A DNA stretch of 43,813 nt from Kiritimatiellia bacterium. GTDB lineage: Bacteria; Verrucomicrobiota; Kiritimatiellia; RFP12; UBA1067. The DNA lies in NCBI GenBank assembly GCA_017628025.1, contig JAGBZX010000027.1, positions 1 through 43,813 of the forward strand, read 5' to 3'. Shown one piece after another: positions 43,101 through 43,813 of this stretch. The position numbers and the translations under genes are program-made. Under the pieces are notes generated by a model. The model worked only from the letters and a program-made list of their open reading frames with translations, was not told the DNA's origin and searched no databases. The number at the start of each line of letters is the position of its first letter. The first letter of the stretch is position 1.

Positions 43101-43813
43101 ATTTGATAGTCAAGAATGGGACTCTTACAGTAAATGGGTCAATAGGTGCAAATGGTGGTAATACATCGCATTCTTCACCAGCTGGAGGAAGTGTATGGAT
43201 TGAATGCGGCACACTTGCTGGTACTGGCTCAATTGATGCATACTCTGGCAGAGCAAGCACTTATTCACATGGCAGCGGCGGTCGTATAGCAATAAGGCAA
43301 TATATAGCTAATGATATTTCCTCTTACACCGGTCTTATTCGAGCAGGGCGCAATCCTGTAATGAATGAAAGCTACAATACTTGCCATTCCGTAGGTTCGA
43401 TATATATAGAGAACGCGAATGACGCCGAGGATAGAGGCGAACTTGTTGTTGCAGGCTACGGTTATCTTTCGGCGCTTTCTTCAATGGCATGTCGTCTTGA
43501 TTCAACTATTGAAGATATTGACATCCCGTTTGGTAAGGTGTCGGTTAAAAACAATGCGCGTCTTGAGATCCCGACGGGCGTCACGCTTAAGGTAGAAAAA
43601 GGTATAAGCGTTACTGGTAATGGTGATTTTCATACTGTTGCTAATGGCGGTGCCATTGAAATGATGCCGGGTGAAGACGGCTCGTTCGTAGTTGAAGGGC
43701 TAGTAAAAGCATATGAGATTTATTGTACAAATTCTCCAGGCGCTACGATATCGTTTGCCCAAGGCGCAGAGCTGCGCAATTTGGAAAATGGCACAATTAA
43801 ACTTTTAGGAACA
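40184..43813 (+). CDS. Giant multidomain secreted surface protein (3' end beyond window)
   Basis: The frame is open from the ATG to the window edge (1210 codons). Signal peptide at 1 to about 20 (KKISFAMVALLFGIRALFA). Domains in order: an N-terminal module beginning YTLLQWVEANRNQYVDTG (about 28-240, concanavalin-like); a DUF2341-type domain (LPVLVRISPDKIPGFSYS, about 275-350); a LamG-like domain (IGVWHMNE...SVSFWFKK...MDEVRITRVPRSA, about 366-585); an InlB-type repeat (EGYYFYSWVGDTEG, about 700-770); then a long Gly-rich beta-solenoid (GGGVIHLIVKNGTLTVNGSI, SPAGGSVWIECG, GSGGRIAI). It is probably an adhesin or glycan-binding surface protein. It diverges from the minus-strand surface operon across a 162-base intergenic region. 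A clear promoter was not found; TTAGGGT before the ATG is a weak ribosome site. Confidence 0.85.
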   Translation, partial: MKKISFAMVALLFGIRALFAESAYPGYTLLQWVEANRNQYVDTGIKPQSGLTITADMRLLANDQPRMAIFGGSNNDSASSTTVGVSNPIGISTRLSSDNKKDVDDWSFIRLHGRTYSSNNTTARGTISWAKHRHIGQRATWKLDKGIFSFNGYKPDFDAYTDKKLSATNNIYVCAMGGPKGASSSFSPAAMILYSFQIKNSSTVLVNLIPAIRDSDGAIGLLDTVKVKFHENLGPKPFIAGPRVISTYPTLERVYSGFRSELTVSGYTGGEAVQSGLPVLVRISPDKIPGFSYSSCLEGGADVFFATDKEGQSRLACDIDTWNTSGESLAWVKLPEVTGTDTKFYMFWGIGEEAKRPSSTEVWSEYIGVWHMNECDPVMGVRDETGHGFNATNSTTNVSTPTESPFSTGLNLSHGLYAPNYEAVSTSSTNTVPDVFSVSFWFKKPDGVGAGEYHDILRKYATVNSKYRIGYCIQVVNGSTVNFTDYVANAKNGGASGKSPANTSGPDFSQNWLHHVFVTTGTNHTSFVNGVQKVKNACDSKTDAAGKYNSSLRFGLASTSISMDEVRITRVPRSASWVKAEYETMTNPDFVVAASAESLQAAVLISGTPLEYAEDAVQYGTDVDVSIGVAKTYSAPTIHEIAPSYRAVCEGWTLAHYDTDLGFVTTRTSKEPITGENATTCILSPTGYDSLTWLWREEYLIDVLPQTDGTGLIHGAGWTTKNEEVTITAEPLEGYYFYSWVGDTEGNDIFSPSITLTADSSKKLRAIFRPTTDFVFECNESGTVNFFDESNWANGNVPNSDGSSAVILRRPPAGVDVVLTADAPLNIALLDVCYGTGEGSITLDFACGLEMNRVVGDVILRDGAVLSHARHSDTANSKTYALNLEVGGNMTIEDGASVDATAKGYYFKKGPMPCDGSNYQGAGHGGTSQGGYNTDTYRVSANKCYGSIRRPDQPGGGGGTTNGTKNYGGGVIHLIVKNGTLTVNGSIGANGGNTSHSSPAGGSVWIECGTLAGTGSIDAYSGRASTYSHGSGGRIAIRQYIANDISSYTGLIRAGRNPVMNESYNTCHSVGSIYIENANDAEDRGELVVAGYGYLSALSSMACRLDSTIEDIDIPFGKVSVKNNARLEIPTGVTLKVEKGISVTGNGDFHTVANGGAIEMMPGEDGSFVVEGLVKAYEIYCTNSPGATISFAQGAELRNLENGTIKLLGT

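Noticed and set aside
1-43813. Search for tRNA genes, CRISPR arrays, phage genes, integrases, riboswitches and complete insertion sequences
   Set aside because: None was recognised by reading. A dedicated scan (tRNAscan-SE, Infernal, CRISPR finder) could still find small RNA elements in the short intergenic regions.

Overview
The window is chromosomal DNA of an AT-leaning, anaerobic, polysaccharide-degrading bacterium. The likeliest source is the PVC group, probably Kiritimatiellota or Lentisphaerota from an animal gut or similar anoxic habitat. This is an inference. It rests on large secreted beta-helix and LamG-type proteins (one with a 'YVDTG' N-terminal module), a PEP-CTERM protein, secreted alpha-L-fucosidase and alpha-L-rhamnosidases, and a HydF maturase for [FeFe] hydrogenase. 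No rRNA or other phylogenetic marker was available to settle it. I saw no tRNA, rRNA, CRISPR array, phage or intact insertion sequence.

Layout. 1-5657 (+): end of an unknown gene, a secreted GH95 fucosidase, a lipoprotein-like sugar isomerase/epimerase, a LarA-family (nickel-pincer) racemase/epimerase and a mannonate-oxidoreductase-type SDR. Together these look like a sugar and sugar-acid catabolic set. 5662-17533 (+): housekeeping genes, namely tRNA nucleotidyltransferase, dapB, gpmI, tatA, a compact uvrC, then the tightly overlapped purA-uppS-cdsA-(capD/GspC-like fusion)-plsC-argF. 17548-23639 (+): GH106 rhamnosidase, a Tat-exported Gfo/Idh/MocA oxidoreductase, a small secreted protein and hydF. 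23640-24408: the only long gene-poor gap. It holds a small family of dispersed repeats, an 18-bp inverted repeat and the wreck of a RelB/DinJ-RelE/YafQ toxin-antitoxin pair. 24409-27142 (+): a small basic protein, prmA and an Uup-like ABC-F ATPase. 27139-31042 (-): 5-formyl-THF cyclo-ligase and a two-enzyme SGNH-esterase/GH78 rhamnosidase polypeptide. 31069-40021 (-): a five-gene operon for cell-surface proteins (three large or medium secreted proteins, one PEP-CTERM protein, one polytopic membrane protein with TPRs). 40184-end (+): the first 1210 codons of a giant multidomain surface protein, divergent from that operon.

Regulation. Most transcription starts are marked by one extended -10 element, TGRTATAMT. 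In four cases it lies only 7-10 nt before the ATG with no Shine-Dalgarno sequence, which predicts leaderless mRNAs. Other genes have good AAGGAGG-type sites, so both initiation modes appear to be in use.

Most unusual points: the leaderless promoters; the in-frame fusion of a CapD-type nucleotide-sugar enzyme to a signal peptide plus GspC-like domain; the decayed toxin-antitoxin locus among repeats; and several housekeeping proteins that lack normally conserved segments or residues (UvrC, Uup, HydF, CdsA, PlsC).
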